A stretch of 64,000 nucleotides of DNA from positions 2,170,001 through 2,234,000 of the forward strand of contig CAVVGO010000005.1 in the NCBI GenBank assembly GCA_963747835.1, in the 5' to 3' direction. Below, piece after piece: positions 1-8,750 of this stretch. The first letter of the stretch is position 1; the number at the start of each line of letters is the position of its first letter. The notes under the pieces are model-generated. The model ran no database searches and had not been told where the DNA came from. It saw only the letters and a list, made by a program, of their open reading frames with translations. The stretch is from JAJPKK01 sp963747835. GTDB lineage: Bacteria > Pseudomonadota > Alphaproteobacteria > Rhizobiales > Xanthobacteraceae. Position numbers and translations under genes: made by a program.

Positions 1-1072
1 TGACTGTTTCGTTGCCCAGCAGACGCTCGACCTTGACGGGCGTCACGGTGGCGACATTGTCCTTGATCACGAAAACGAAATTGCCCTGCTGGCTCACCTG
101 CACCGCGACCGCAGGCACGATGACGGCGTCCTCGGTGCGCAGCGTCAACTGCGCGTTGACGAGGGTGCCGGGCCACAGCAGTTCGTCGTCGTTCGGCATG
201 GTGGCCCTGATGGTCGCCATCCCGGTGGTGGGGTCGACGGTGTTCTCGATCATGGTCACCCGGCCGCCGGCGCGGCGCTTGTCACCCGGGATGATCGCCG
301 CCAGCGCTGCATCGCCCTCCGCGATCGCGAGCCTGATTTCCGGCAGGCTGCGCTGCGGCACCAGGAAGGTGACATAGACCGGCGCCATCTGGTTGATGGT
401 CGCGATCGGGGTGGTGTCCGCGGATCGCGCGAAGTTTCCGATCTTCACCGAGGCCTGGCTGATGCGACCGCTGATCGGCGCCTTGATGTAGCAATAGCTC
501 AACTGCACCTTGAGGTTTTCGATCGCCGCGACATCGGCTGCGATCGAGCCGGAATAGGTGTCCGCCTGGGTCTGTGAATTCTCGACGCTGAGCACCGGTC
601 CGGCACCCCTGGTGGCGAGGTCGGTGTTGCGGCGCAGGTCTCGCATGGCGCCGGCGTGCATCGCTTTGTCGCGGGCAAGATTGCCTTCGGCTTGCGCGAG
701 TTGTGTCTGGATGGCGCGGGGATCAAGGGTGACCAGCAAGTCGCCCTGCTTGACGAACGCGCCGTCCTCGAAGTGGACGCCGACGATCTCATCATCGATG
801 CGGGGCTTGACGGCAACGCTTGCGATGGTGGTGACGTTGCCAAGCGCCTCCAGCAGTACCGGCGTCTTGCGCTTGACCGCGGTTGCGACCTCGACCGCCA
901 CCGCGCGCGGACCGGCGGCCTGTGGGGCTGGCGTCTCGGCCCGAGTGCCCAGGAGCCATTTGGCGGGCGGAAACCACTGCGCCAGTTCCTCGGGTTTGCT
1001 GAACGAACCCCACACGACCGCCCCGCCGGCGATCACGACCGCCAGCCCGAGAAAAACCCTTCCCTTCGTCAT
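1..1072 (-). CDS. RND efflux periplasmic adaptor (HlyD/AcrA family), C-terminus cut by window edge
   Basis: This is the membrane-fusion subunit of a tripartite RND pump, linking an inner-membrane permease to an outer-membrane channel. Translated from the ATG at 1072 the frame stays open for 357 codons to the window edge. It has an N-terminal membrane anchor (residues 5-22), a first lipoyl half (LEALGNVTTIASVAVKPRI), a coiled-coil hairpin (about 115-190), the second lipoyl half (YCYIKAPISGRI) and beta-barrel residues (VYVTFLVPQRSLPEI, then the DPTTGMATIRA motif). The permease gene is expected just beyond the left edge. The family call is secure. The substrate cannot be read from the sequence. 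Confidence 0.9.
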   Translation of the reverse strand, partial: MTKGRVFLGLAVVIAGGAVVWGSFSKPEELAQWFPPAKWLLGTRAETPAPQAAGPRAVAVEVATAVKRKTPVLLEALGNVTTIASVAVKPRIDDEIVGVHFEDGAFVKQGDLLVTLDPRAIQTQLAQAEGNLARDKAMHAGAMRDLRRNTDLATRGAGPVLSVENSQTQADTYSGSIAADVAAIENLKVQLSYCYIKAPISGRISQASVKIGNFARSADTTPIATINQMAPVYVTFLVPQRSLPEIRLAIAEGDAALAAIIPGDKRRAGGRVTMIENTVDPTTGMATIRATMPNDDELLWPGTLVNAQLTLRTEDAVIVPAVAVQVSQQGNFVFVIKDNVATVTPVKVERLLGNETV

Positions 1073-1360
1073 TGACTCGCCCCGCAATTCGAACCGACCG
1101 GCCTGCTTGCCGACAACGGCTCAGACGTAACCTCCTGTACAATCGACTTGGCTGACCAGGAGGCGGAGCGCTTGGCGCACCGCCGGGCAGCTTCGGATTG
1201 TATCATCTGCAACTTTTATTGTTGTTTTCCTAACACAATCCGGCCGCTTATGCATATTGCCTTCTGCGACGGCCGGATGAATTTCCGGCTATGGCATCAG
1301 GCTCGGCGCGCCGGCCGCGCCGAGCCTTAGCTACAGGACGACCCATCTGATGGGCAGTGG

Positions 1361-2164
1361 ATGAGGACGATGCTAATCGCGACCTGGAACGTCAATTCGA
1401 TCAAGCAGCGTGTGGACAATGTTGTTGCCTGGCTCAAGGAGCGCGAGCCGGACGTCGTTTGCCTGCAGGAGACCAAATGCATCGACGACGCATTTCCGCG
1501 CGAGGCGTTCGAATCGCTGGGGTACAATGTCGCGGTCCACGGCCAGAAGGCCTTCAACGGCGTCGCCATCCTGTCGAAGCTGCGCTTCGACGAGGTGACG
1601 CCGCGGCTGCCGGGCGACGACGGCGATGACCACGCCCGCTTTCTCGAAGTGGTGGTGTCGACCGCGTCCCGCGCCGTGCGAATCGCGTCGATCTACCTGC
1701 CGAACGGCAATCCGCCCGACACCGACAAATATACTTACAAGCTCGGCTGGATGGATCGCCTGATCCGCTACGCCGACGAGCGCCTTCGGCTTGAGGAGCC
1801 GCTGGTCTTGGCCGGCGACTACAACGTCATCCCGGCCGCCGCGGACGTGCACAACCCGTCTGCGTGGACCGGTGATGCGCTGTTCCTGCCGCAGACACGG
1901 GTGAGGTTTAATGCTCTCATTGAGCTTGGCCTCACCGAGGCGGTGCGGGCGACCAGCGATGCCGCCGGGATCTATACATTCTGGGACTACCAAGCCGGTG
2001 CCTGGCAGAAGAACTGGGGCATCCGCATCGATCACCTGCTGCTATCGCCCCAGGCCGCCGACCGGCTGGCGCTATGCGGCATCGACAAGCACGTGCGCGG
2101 CTGGGAAAAGCCCTCCGACCATGTGCCGGCGTGGATCACGCTCGATTTCGATGATTCCAGGTGA
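1361..2164 (+). CDS. xthA: Exodeoxyribonuclease III (xthA)
   Basis: An AP endonuclease and 3'-5' exonuclease for base-excision repair. It has the EEP-fold signatures in order: ATWNVNSIKQR near the start, the metal-binding Glu in CLQETK, IYLPNGNP, the catalytic AGDYNVIP, and the terminal Asp-His in PSDHVPAW. At 267 residues it is the usual family length. A second ATG at 1370 matches family N-termini better, because they normally begin one or two residues before ATWNV, and it has AGGA just upstream. The true start may be 1370. The gene stands alone, divergent from the adaptor gene at its left. Confidence 0.95.
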   Translation: MRTMLIATWNVNSIKQRVDNVVAWLKEREPDVVCLQETKCIDDAFPREAFESLGYNVAVHGQKAFNGVAILSKLRFDEVTPRLPGDDGDDHARFLEVVVSTASRAVRIASIYLPNGNPPDTDKYTYKLGWMDRLIRYADERLRLEEPLVLAGDYNVIPAAADVHNPSAWTGDALFLPQTRVRFNALIELGLTEAVRATSDAAGIYTFWDYQAGAWQKNWGIRIDHLLLSPQAADRLALCGIDKHVRGWEKPSDHVPAWITLDFDDSR

Positions 2165-2207
2165 TAGTCGCCCGCGAAGGACCGGGAGGAGCGTGTTCCG
2201 GGGAGCA

Positions 2208-2270
2208 GGTGGGCACGCGGAGCCTGTCATCGGGCCGGCCAAAGGCCGGACCCGTTGGCTTTGCCCACCC
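2208..2270. repeat. Imperfect palindromic intergenic element
   Basis: The outer arms GGTGGGCA (from 2209) and TTGCCCACC (to 2269) pair, and an inner hairpin CCGGCC-AAA-GGCCGG lies at 2235-2249. It sits between the convergent ends of xthA and exoR and could act as a bidirectional terminator. Elements ending in GGTGGGCA/TGCCCACC are, from memory, common between genes in Bradyrhizobium. Confidence 0.55.
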
Positions 2271-2318
2271 TATGGCCGACTCAACTTTTGCTGCGCGGTA
2301 AGTCTCTGAGCTAGAACA

Positions 2319-3287
2319 TCAATCCTGGCGGGTCTTGAGCCAGCGCTCCAGATAAACCAGCGCGACGGCGCGATCGTCCTCGCTCGCCTGTTTGACGGCG
2401 GCGGCGTAGAGATCGGTGATCCAGGTTTCCCGGGGTGTCGCGGCGTCGCGGGCGAGCGTCAGCCACATCAGGCCGCGCGGCGCCTGGCGGGTCACGTAGT
2501 CGCCCCTGAACAGCATGCCGCCGAGCACGGCCTGGGCCTGATACTGCCCCTTGCGCGCGGCCACCAGCAGCCAACGCACCGCCTGCTTAGGGTCCTTGAG
2601 ACCGCCGCTGCCGTCGAGATACATGCGGGCGAGATTGTATTGGGCATCGCGATCGCCGAAATAGATCGCCGCATAGGAGAACATTTCGCGGGCGCGGTCG
2701 GCATCGGGCTTGACGGTCGAATTGGGGATGCCGTCGAGATAGTAGGTGCCGAGCGCCACGAAGGCGTTGGCGACGAACGGCGCCTGCGGGCCGTCCGACG
2801 CCTCGTCGGCGTGGGAGTCGGCGATGGAGCGAAAATAATCGAAGGCGCGTAGATCGTCGTGCTTGACGCCATCGCCCTCGGCATACATCCGGCCGAGCTT
2901 CCAGGTCGCGATCAGATGGCCGTTGGTGGAAGCGTATTCGAGCGCGCTCAGGCCCGCCTGGGTATCACCCGCGCGCAACGCCTTCGTGCCTGATTGGAAC
3001 GCCTGGAACGAGGTCAACGGGCTGTGCAGGTCGGGCGCGCCGAGGCTACGGGTGCCAAGGCCAGGGTTGCCAAGGCCGGTGTTGCCGAGACCAGGCACCG
3101 CCAGCGCGCCGAGGCGAGGCGTGCCCAGCGCGCCAAGGCTGGGGCTGCCGTTCCCCGGCGCGAGATCGATGCCGACCGCCGGTGCGATGTCGCCGGGAGT
3201 GCGGCTGCCGTCGAACGCATAGGCCGTGGCGAAGCCAAGGCCGACGCCGAACAGAACCGTCGAAAGGATGCGCCTAGATATCCGCAT
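2319..3287 (-). CDS. exoR: ExoR-like periplasmic Sel1-repeat protein
   Basis: Probably the periplasmic Sel1-repeat regulator that, in rhizobia, restrains the ExoS/ChvI two-component system controlling exopolysaccharide, motility and acid response. It is 322 residues long with a signal peptide (1-24, ending ATAYA-F). An Ala/Leu/Gly-rich linker at 46-86 repeats an LGxxxLG pattern. Sel1 units follow from about 95 (ALEYASTNGH, WKLGRMYAEGDGV, YYLDGIPNS, YNLARMYLDGSGG, LGGMLFRGD). The frame runs open another 137 codons upstream inside ilvD, but the ATG at 3287 directly precedes the signal peptide. That ATG overlaps the ilvD stop by 14 bases, which implies translational coupling. The LG-rich linker is not part of the ExoR proteins I remember. 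Confidence 0.75.
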   Translation of the reverse strand: MRISRRILSTVLFGVGLGFATAYAFDGSRTPGDIAPAVGIDLAPGNGSPSLGALGTPRLGALAVPGLGNTGLGNPGLGTRSLGAPDLHSPLTSFQAFQSGTKALRAGDTQAGLSALEYASTNGHLIATWKLGRMYAEGDGVKHDDLRAFDYFRSIADSHADEASDGPQAPFVANAFVALGTYYLDGIPNSTVKPDADRAREMFSYAAIYFGDRDAQYNLARMYLDGSGGLKDPKQAVRWLLVAARKGQYQAQAVLGGMLFRGDYVTRQAPRGLMWLTLARDAATPRETWITDLYAAAVKQASEDDRAVALVYLERWLKTRQD

Positions 3288-4998
3288 AGCACGCCTTCTC
3301 AGCCGCCGCGCCCGGATGGGTGACGGCGCCGTGGCGCGCCGACCCGACCTGCTGGCCGTATTTCCACAAATAGCCCGATCCGGAGGAGGACCCGCGCGGC
3401 TGCCACGCCGCGCGCCGGCGCTCGAGCTCGGCATCGCTGAGCCGAACTTCGAGGGTGCCGCCGTCCGCATCGAGCGCAATGATGTCACCGTCGCGCACCA
3501 GCGCGATCGGGCCGCCGACCGCTGCTTCCGGGCCGACATGGCCGACGCAGAAGCCGCGGGTCGCGCCGGAAAACCGGCCGTCGGTGATGAGTGCGACCTT
3601 GCCGCCCATGCCCTGGCCGTAAAGCGCCGCGGTGGTGGCGAGCATCTCGCGCATGCCGGGGCCGCCCTTCGGCCCCTCATAGCGGATGACCAGCACATCG
3701 CCTTCCCGGTAGGTGCGGTTCTTCACCGCCTCGAAACAGGCTTCTTCGCCGTCGAAGCAGCGCGCCGGGCCGGAGAACTTGAGGCTGGTCATGCCGGCGA
3801 CTTTGACGATCGCGCCATCGGGCGCGAGATTCCCGGACAGGCCCACCACCCCACCGGTCGCGAGCAAGGGCCTGTCGGCCGGCCGCACCACGTCCTGGTC
3901 GGGATTCCACGCCACATGCTTGAGGTTTTCGGCCATGGTACGCCCGGTCACGGTCATGCATTCGCCGTGCATGAATCCGTGGTCCAATAAGGTCTTCATC
4001 AGCAACGGAATGCCACCAGCTTCAAACAAATCTTTGGCGACATAACGGCCGCCCGGTTTCAAATCTGCGATATAAGGTGTCCGTTTGAAGACTTCGGCGA
4101 CGTCGAAGAGGTCGAATTCGATGCCGCACTCATGGGCGATGGCCGGCAGGTGCAGCGCAGCATTGGTCGAACCGCCCGAGGCGGCCACCACGGCCGCGGC
4201 ATTCTCCAGCGCCAGCCGGGTCACGATCGTCCGCGGACGCAAGTTCAGCCTGATGAGTTCGACGATCTGCTCGCCCGCGGTCATGCAGAAACTGTCGCGG
4301 AATTCGTAAGGTGCCGGTGCCCCGGCCGAATATGGCAACGCGAGGCCGATCGCCTCCGACACCGTCGCCATGGTGTTGGCGGTGAACTGGGCGCCGCAGG
4401 CGCCGGCCGACGGACAGGCAACGTGCTCCAGCGTGTCGAGATCCTCGTCCGACATATCGCCGACCGAATGCTTGCCGACCGCCTCGAACACGTCCTGCAC
4501 GGTGACCGGCTTGCCCTTGAAGGTGCCGGGCAGGATCGAGCCGCCGTAGATGAAGATCGACGGCGCGTTGAGGCGGCACATCGCCATCATCATGCCGGGC
4601 AGCGACTTGTCGCAGCCGGCGATGCCGACCAAGGCATCGTAGGAATGGCCGCGCATGGTGAGCTCGACCGAATCGGCGATCACTTCCCGGGACGGCAGCG
4701 ACGACTTCATGCCGTCATGGCCCATGGCGATGCCGTCGGTCACCGTGATGGTGCAGAACTCGCGTGGGGTGCCGCCCGCCGCGGCGACGCCCTTCTTGAC
4801 CGCCTGGGCCTGGCGCATCAGCGCTATGTTGCACGGCGCCGCCTCGTTCCAGCAGCTTGCGACGCCGACAAAAGGCTGAGCGATCTGCTCGTTCGTCAGC
4901 CCCATCGCGTAATAATAGGACCGGTGCGGCGCCCGTTCCGGGCCCACGGTCACATGACGACTTGGCAGCCTGCTCTTGAGATTTGTCTTGGCGTCCAT
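3274..4998 (-). CDS. ilvD: Dihydroxy-acid dehydratase (ilvD)
   Basis: Dehydrates 2,3-dihydroxy-isovalerate and -methylvalerate in valine, isoleucine and pantothenate synthesis, in the cytoplasm. It is 574 residues long and carries the Fe-S cysteines in SCWNEAAPCN, GCDKSLPGMMM and CPSAGACGAQF, plus the Mg-binding acidic residues around DGIAMGHDGMK. The C-terminal swivel domain contains the GRFSGATRGFCVGHV segment. I chose the ATG at 4998 (MDAKTNLKSRLPSRH), which matches rhizobial homologues. A further in-frame ATG at 5037 has no clear ribosome site. It overlaps the downstream exoR start. Confidence 0.97.
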   Translation of the reverse strand: MDAKTNLKSRLPSRHVTVGPERAPHRSYYYAMGLTNEQIAQPFVGVASCWNEAAPCNIALMRQAQAVKKGVAAAGGTPREFCTITVTDGIAMGHDGMKSSLPSREVIADSVELTMRGHSYDALVGIAGCDKSLPGMMMAMCRLNAPSIFIYGGSILPGTFKGKPVTVQDVFEAVGKHSVGDMSDEDLDTLEHVACPSAGACGAQFTANTMATVSEAIGLALPYSAGAPAPYEFRDSFCMTAGEQIVELIRLNLRPRTIVTRLALENAAAVVAASGGSTNAALHLPAIAHECGIEFDLFDVAEVFKRTPYIADLKPGGRYVAKDLFEAGGIPLLMKTLLDHGFMHGECMTVTGRTMAENLKHVAWNPDQDVVRPADRPLLATGGVVGLSGNLAPDGAIVKVAGMTSLKFSGPARCFDGEEACFEAVKNRTYREGDVLVIRYEGPKGGPGMREMLATTAALYGQGMGGKVALITDGRFSGATRGFCVGHVGPEAAVGGPIALVRDGDIIALDADGGTLEVRLSDAELERRRAAWQPRGSSSGSGYLWKYGQQVGSARHGAVTHPGAAAEKACYADI

Positions 4999-5119
4999 AG
5001 ACTTTTTTATCGCCCCTGGGCTCGACAGCGCGCTCACCAGATCAACGCCGCGCTACGCGCCACTAAACACGCCTTGGAAATCGTGTAGTCCTGTGGCGGA
5101 AAAGGGGCATTTCGGACCG

Positions 5120-5779
5120 ATGACGCCCAAGACCGCAAATGTTGTAAACGTGTTGCGCAAACGCAACAGGTGTGGCGAAGTTGCCAAATCGTTAACGGGC
5201 GATCTTTTGAGCCGCAGGTTCTTCGATCGCAACGTCCATGACGTCGCACCCGAATTGATCGGCGCAACCCTGCTGGTGGCGGGCGTCGGCGGGCCAATCG
5301 TCGAGGTCGAAGCGTATCAGCAGACCGAACCCGCCTCCCACAGCTACGGCGGCGAGACCGAGCGCAACGCCGTGATGTTCGGGCCGGCCGGCCACGCCTA
5401 TGTCTACCGTTCCTACGGCATCCACTGGTGTCTCAACTTCGTGTGCACGGGCAAAGGAGGGGCGAGCGCCGTGCTGATCCGCGCCCTGATGCCGGCGGCC
5501 GGGCTCGCCACCATGCGCCGCCGCCGCGGCGTCGCCGACGAGCGCCTGCTGTGCTCGGGCCCGGGGCGGCTCGGCCAGGCGCTGGCCATTACCCGGGATC
5601 GCCACAACGGCCTCGCCCTCGACCGGCCGCCGTTTGCGTTCTACGCCCGCAAGGGACCCGTCGAAATCGTCACCGGGCCACGGATCGGTATCTCGAAGGC
5701 CGTCGACCTGCCGTGGCGCTACGGCCTTGCCGGGTCGCCCTACCTCAGCAAGCCGTTCAAGCCTCCGCCGCCAACCTGA
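5120..5779 (+). CDS. 3-methyladenine DNA glycosylase (Mpg/AAG family)
   Basis: A monofunctional glycosylase that removes alkylated purines. It is 219 residues long with the family motifs LIGATLL, the catalytic Glu in VEVEAYQ, ASHSYGG, the MFGPAGHAYVYRSYG loop that intercalates in DNA, and LCSGPGRLGQAL. The ATG at 5120 gives about 27 residues before the conserved LLSRRFF segment, within the family range. The gene ends 23 bases inside the convergent neighbour. It starts divergently from ilvD, so the two probably share the 5000-5119 interval for promoters. Confidence 0.93.
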   Translation: MTPKTANVVNVLRKRNRCGEVAKSLTGDLLSRRFFDRNVHDVAPELIGATLLVAGVGGPIVEVEAYQQTEPASHSYGGETERNAVMFGPAGHAYVYRSYGIHWCLNFVCTGKGGASAVLIRALMPAAGLATMRRRRGVADERLLCSGPGRLGQALAITRDRHNGLALDRPPFAFYARKGPVEIVTGPRIGISKAVDLPWRYGLAGSPYLSKPFKPPPPT

Positions 5780-6488
5780 CCGCCGGATCGAAGCCCAGTT
5801 CGCGGCGCGCCTTGGCGATCGACACCTCGCCATCGTCTTCGGCGATGTTGTAAATTCCCGCCACCCCTTTGGTCACCGCCAGCAGCGCCGCGTGCGCCGC
5901 GGCATCGACGTGGAGAAAGCCGCGCCCGCTCGGTTCCGCCCTCCAAGTTCCGGGCCCATAGAAACGGCCATAGCGCAGCACGATGCCGGCGATGCCCGGG
6001 GTCGCGGTCACGGCACGCTCCAAAGCGAGAACGCCGCGGGCCGTCACTACCCCCTCCCCGTCGCGCTCCGACACCAGGGGATCGGCCTCCGCATGGGGCT
6101 CCGGACCGGGTGCGTAGATGAAGGCAATGCTTTGCGCGACGATCCGGCGAACCCCGGCCACGCACGCCGCCGCGACGAGGTTGCGGGTGCCCTCGATACG
6201 GACCCGGCTGTTGCGCTCGCCAACGGCCGCCATCTGGTCACGGTCAAATACGTCGGGCAGGTCGGTCAATTGGTGGATGACGATGTCGGGCCGCGCCGCC
6301 ACCACCACGCGGGTGAGCGCTTCGGCGTCGAACACATCGACCACCACTGCGGCGGCGCCGGCGCGCGCGATGAGATCGGCCTTTTCCGCCGATCGGGTCG
6401 TTCCGGTGACCTGATCGCCGGCCCCGACCAGAAATGGCACCAACCGGCGGCCAACCACGCCGGAGGCTCCCGCGAGAAAGATGCGCAT
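5757..6488 (-). CDS. NAD-dependent epimerase/dehydratase-family protein (extended SDR)
   Basis: A Rossmann-fold oxidoreductase of 243 residues. The N-terminal dinucleotide motif is GASGVVGRRL (8-17), and an acidic residue follows at the end of beta 3 (VDVFDAEAL). The middle holds the region QSIAFIYAPG where the SDR Ser/Tyr sites lie, and then the LRYGRFYGPGT segment typical of extended SDRs. The canonical YxxxK is not clearly present, so catalysis is uncertain. The start at 6488 is the ATG directly before the beta-1 strand. The frame extends upstream to 6710 without homology. Substrate unknown. Confidence 0.85.
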   Translation of the reverse strand: MRIFLAGASGVVGRRLVPFLVGAGDQVTGTTRSAEKADLIARAGAAAVVVDVFDAEALTRVVVAARPDIVIHQLTDLPDVFDRDQMAAVGERNSRVRIEGTRNLVAAACVAGVRRIVAQSIAFIYAPGPEPHAEADPLVSERDGEGVVTARGVLALERAVTATPGIAGIVLRYGRFYGPGTWRAEPSGRGFLHVDAAAHAALLAVTKGVAGIYNIAEDDGEVSIAKARRELGFDPAVRLAAEA

Positions 6489-6735
6489 TGATCGTGTTCC
6501 CGTAAAGCGCCCGACATCAAAGTGAAAATTGAAACGAAAGAGTGCAACCGGGCAAGTAAGAGCGGGTAAGACCCGCGGCCGCCCTGTTGTCGTCGCCAGG
6601 CTTGTCCCGTTTCGCGCCTTGCGCTTGATTCCAAAAAGAAACGCGCGCGACCGGCCGCCGATCTGGTGCCTGTCTGGTCTGACCATGTTAGTTTCCCGGC
6701 CTCGTTGCACCTAACAAAGTACAGGGAGGAGTGGA

Positions 6736-7032
6736 ATGCGAAGCGTCATCGTTTTCGCCGCTTTGGTTTTCAGTTCGAGCGTGTTCGGACAGGAATGCAT
6801 CCGGCCCGAATGGGGCAAATGCGTCGCGTTCCCGAACGGCGGATCGCACACAGGCGTGTCGATCCAGCGCGAGCCGGTTAAAATGGACGTAACGCCCGGC
6901 CCCGACATCTGCGTGAGCAACGAGGAGGAGATCGGCGGCTACACCTTCGCGCGCTTCCAGCGCGCCGGCGCGCCGTGGCCGAACAAGGACTGGGGCGTCA
7001 ACGTCGACGATTTCTGCTTCTTCACGAAGTGA
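6736..7032 (+). CDS. Small secreted Cys-containing protein, function unknown
   Basis: 98 residues with a clean signal peptide (MRSVIVFAALVFSSSVFG, cut before QEC). The ribosome site AGGGAGGA lies 6-8 bases before the ATG. The mature part of about 80 residues has four cysteines (CIRPEWGKC, DICVSN, DDFCFF) that could form two disulfides in the periplasm. It stands alone between a divergent SDR gene and an inverted repeat. I do not recognise the family. Confidence 0.75.
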   Translation: MRSVIVFAALVFSSSVFGQECIRPEWGKCVAFPNGGSHTGVSIQREPVKMDVTPGPDICVSNEEEIGGYTFARFQRAGAPWPNKDWGVNVDDFCFFTK

Positions 7033-7065
7033 GGTTGCGATCACGTAGCTGCCTCCTCAGTCCTT

Positions 7066-7129
7066 AGGGCGGGTTCTCTTTAACCCGCCGCTGCACCCGG
7101 GGAATGGCGGGTTAAAGAGAATCCGCCCT
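7066..7129. repeat. Long inverted repeat (24-bp arms)
   Basis: Arms 7066-7089 (AGGGCGGGTTCTCTTTAACC plus CGCC) and 7106-7129 pair with one mismatch across a 16-base loop. It lies 34 bases after the small secreted gene and could terminate it. A half-arm AACCCGCCCTAC recurs at about 18190 beside valS, so this looks like a dispersed repeat family. Confidence 0.7.
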
Positions 7130-7170
7130 ACGCAGATCGATATGGTTTGCGGGAACGCCCGAGGCGCGCA

Positions 7171-7659
7171 TCACTCCAGCAGCGTCGTGAGTTGCGCGCC
7201 CTCGTCGTGGACGATCGTCGCCAACAGCTCGGCCGGTTCGTCGCTGCTCGGATTTTCAATGAAGGTGTGAATGGTCCCGACCGGCTCGTGGAAGATTCCG
7301 CCCTCGCGAAACGCACCGACCGGTCCTGCATTGAGTTGCGAGCGCAGGCTGCCGCGCAGGACGTAAGCCGTGACGGCGCCGCCGTGGGTGTGCTTGGGCG
7401 TAAAGGCGCGCGGCTCGTAACGCACCAACAGGGTGGTGACGCGCTTGCCCGGCATGTCGGTCAGCGGCTCCGACTGCAGCACCGTGACCACCGACGTCGG
7501 TCGCGGCGTGTCGGCGCCGCCGGAATTGCTGCACAGAATGGACGGCAGATCGAATTCGATTGCATGAAGGGGCGTGCCGTCCAACCCGAGCCAGAACAGC
7601 ACCAGCGCTGCGATCAACAGCGTGCCCTGCCAAAACGCCAGGGCAGCAGGCGTCGTCAT
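7171..7659 (-). CDS. Cupin-domain protein with N-terminal membrane segment
   Basis: 162 residues. A hydrophobic segment (6-23) is a signal anchor, placing the cupin outside the cytoplasm. The cupin motif 1 region reads PKHTHGGAVTAYVLRGSLRSQ and motif 2 GGIFHEPVGTIHTF, giving the His/Glu set for one metal. It is last in a minus-strand run with an AhpD-like protein and a second cupin of the same layout (8272-8679), both paralogues with SLRSQ/SVRSQ. The ATG at 7659 lies inside a palindromic repeat and has no obvious ribosome site. Confidence 0.8.
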   Translation of the reverse strand: MTTPAALAFWQGTLLIAALVLFWLGLDGTPLHAIEFDLPSILCSNSGGADTPRPTSVVTVLQSEPLTDMPGKRVTTLLVRYEPRAFTPKHTHGGAVTAYVLRGSLRSQLNAGPVGAFREGGIFHEPVGTIHTFIENPSSDEPAELLATIVHDEGAQLTTLLE

Positions 7660-7745
7660 GGCCGAACTTGTTCCGGCCATCCACGTCTTGCTCGCGGACG
7701 GCTGGAGAGGAAGACGTGGATGCCCGCGACAAGCGCGGGCATGAC
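7655..7745. repeat. Palindromic dispersed element with 35-bp arms
   Basis: The arms 7655-7689 and 7711-7745 are inverted copies sharing GTCATG..CC and CCACGTCTT/AAGACGTGG. Each arm contains its own small hairpin (GGCCGAACTTGTTCCGGCC on the left). A degenerate copy lies at 58836-58914. From memory this is a very common Bradyrhizobium intergenic repeat. It overlaps the start codon of the cupin gene. Confidence 0.8.
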
Positions 7746-7808
7746 AAGTCAATGATATTGCGGGCTGGTAAGATACCCCATTGTCGGCCCAACCCAAGGA
7801 GTCCGCGG

Positions 7809-8261
7809 TTATCGCTTCGCCGCCGGCGGTGTGGCCCGGAAGCTGATGGCAATCCGGTTGTAGGCATTCATCAGGCCGATGGCGATCGTCAGGTCAGCCA
7901 GTTCCTTCTCGCTGAAGTGGGCCGCCGCGTCCTTGAAATCCGCATCGGGGACATCGGTCTCCGCCACCCGGGTCACCGTCTCGGCCCATCGTAACGCCGC
8001 GCGTTCCTGGTCGGAGAACAGCGTCTCCGCCTCGCGCCAGACCGGCACCAGCACCAGCTTCTCGATCGCAACGCCGCCAGCGAGCAGGTCGCGGGAATGC
8101 GTGTCGATGCAATAGGCGCAGCCATTGATCTGCGAAACCCGCAGATAGACGAGGTCAACGAGAACCTTGGGCAGCCCGGACTGAGCGATGTACGAATGGA
8201 CAGCGCCTAATGCCTTCATGCCATCCGGCGCGATCCGGGAATAGTGGAGGCGTTGCGTCAT
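7809..8261 (-). CDS. AhpD-like carboxymuconolactone decarboxylase-family protein
   Basis: 150 residues. The core NGCAYCIDTHSRDL carries the CxxC and following His of the AhpD alkylhydroperoxidase family, which reduces peroxides through a dithiol. The downstream helix LFSDQERAALRWAETVT and the segment LTIAIGLMNAYNRIAISF are standard for the family. It lies 10 bases after the upstream cupin gene, so the two are cotranscribed. The sequence suggests peroxide or thiol redox work together with the exported cupins. The physiological substrate is unknown. Confidence 0.9.
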   Translation of the reverse strand: MTQRLHYSRIAPDGMKALGAVHSYIAQSGLPKVLVDLVYLRVSQINGCAYCIDTHSRDLLAGGVAIEKLVLVPVWREAETLFSDQERAALRWAETVTRVAETDVPDADFKDAAAHFSEKELADLTIAIGLMNAYNRIAISFRATPPAAKR

Positions 8262-8271
8262 CGAGTGTCCC

Positions 8272-8679
8272 TCACTGTTTGTCCGGAACGGTCAGCACGC
8301 GGTCGTCGCTATCGACCACGAACACCGCGAGGAGCTGGGCCGGCTCGGTCGCGCTGGCGTTTTCGCTGACTTTGTGGTGGGCGCCGGGCGCCTCGTACCA
8401 GCTCTCGCCGGTGCGATAGACTTTGATGGGCTCGTCATCGACCTGACTGCGGACCGAGCCCGTCAGCACATAGGCATAAATGAAGGCCGAACCCGCGTGA
8501 TGGTGCGACGCCGATTTCGCGCCGGGCGGGTAGCTGACCACGACGGCGATGAGGCTCTTGCCCGGGATGTTCGGAATCGCGTGCTGGAACACCGGGCTCG
8601 CGCTGGATTGCGCCGCCGCAGGGGCCACCATGGCGAGTGCGGCAAACGGGGCGAGAAACGCAAGCAACCGAGTGACCAT
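8272..8679 (-). CDS. Exported cupin-domain protein
   Basis: 135 residues with a signal peptide (MVTRLLAFLAPFAALAMVAPAAA, cut near AAAQS). The single cupin fold shows SASHHHAGSAFIYAYVLTGSV (motif 1) and GESWYEAPGAHHKVSENAS (motif 2), with three clustered histidines as likely metal ligands. It is the first gene of the minus-strand cupin-AhpD-cupin run. It faces the MocR-type regulator across 134 bases, so regulation by that protein is likely. Confidence 0.85.
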   Translation of the reverse strand: MVTRLLAFLAPFAALAMVAPAAAQSSASPVFQHAIPNIPGKSLIAVVVSYPPGAKSASHHHAGSAFIYAYVLTGSVRSQVDDEPIKVYRTGESWYEAPGAHHKVSENASATEPAQLLAVFVVDSDDRVLTVPDKQ

Positions 8680-8750
8680 GACGTGTCCTCCAACGGGTGT
8701 GAGTATCTCCCTCCTTTATAAGTGGGAGAAGAGTGCCGCGATGCGCAGAC

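Noticed and set aside
3287..3698. Extension of the exoR frame into ilvD.
   Set aside because: No homology and no ribosome site. The signal peptide begins directly at 3287.
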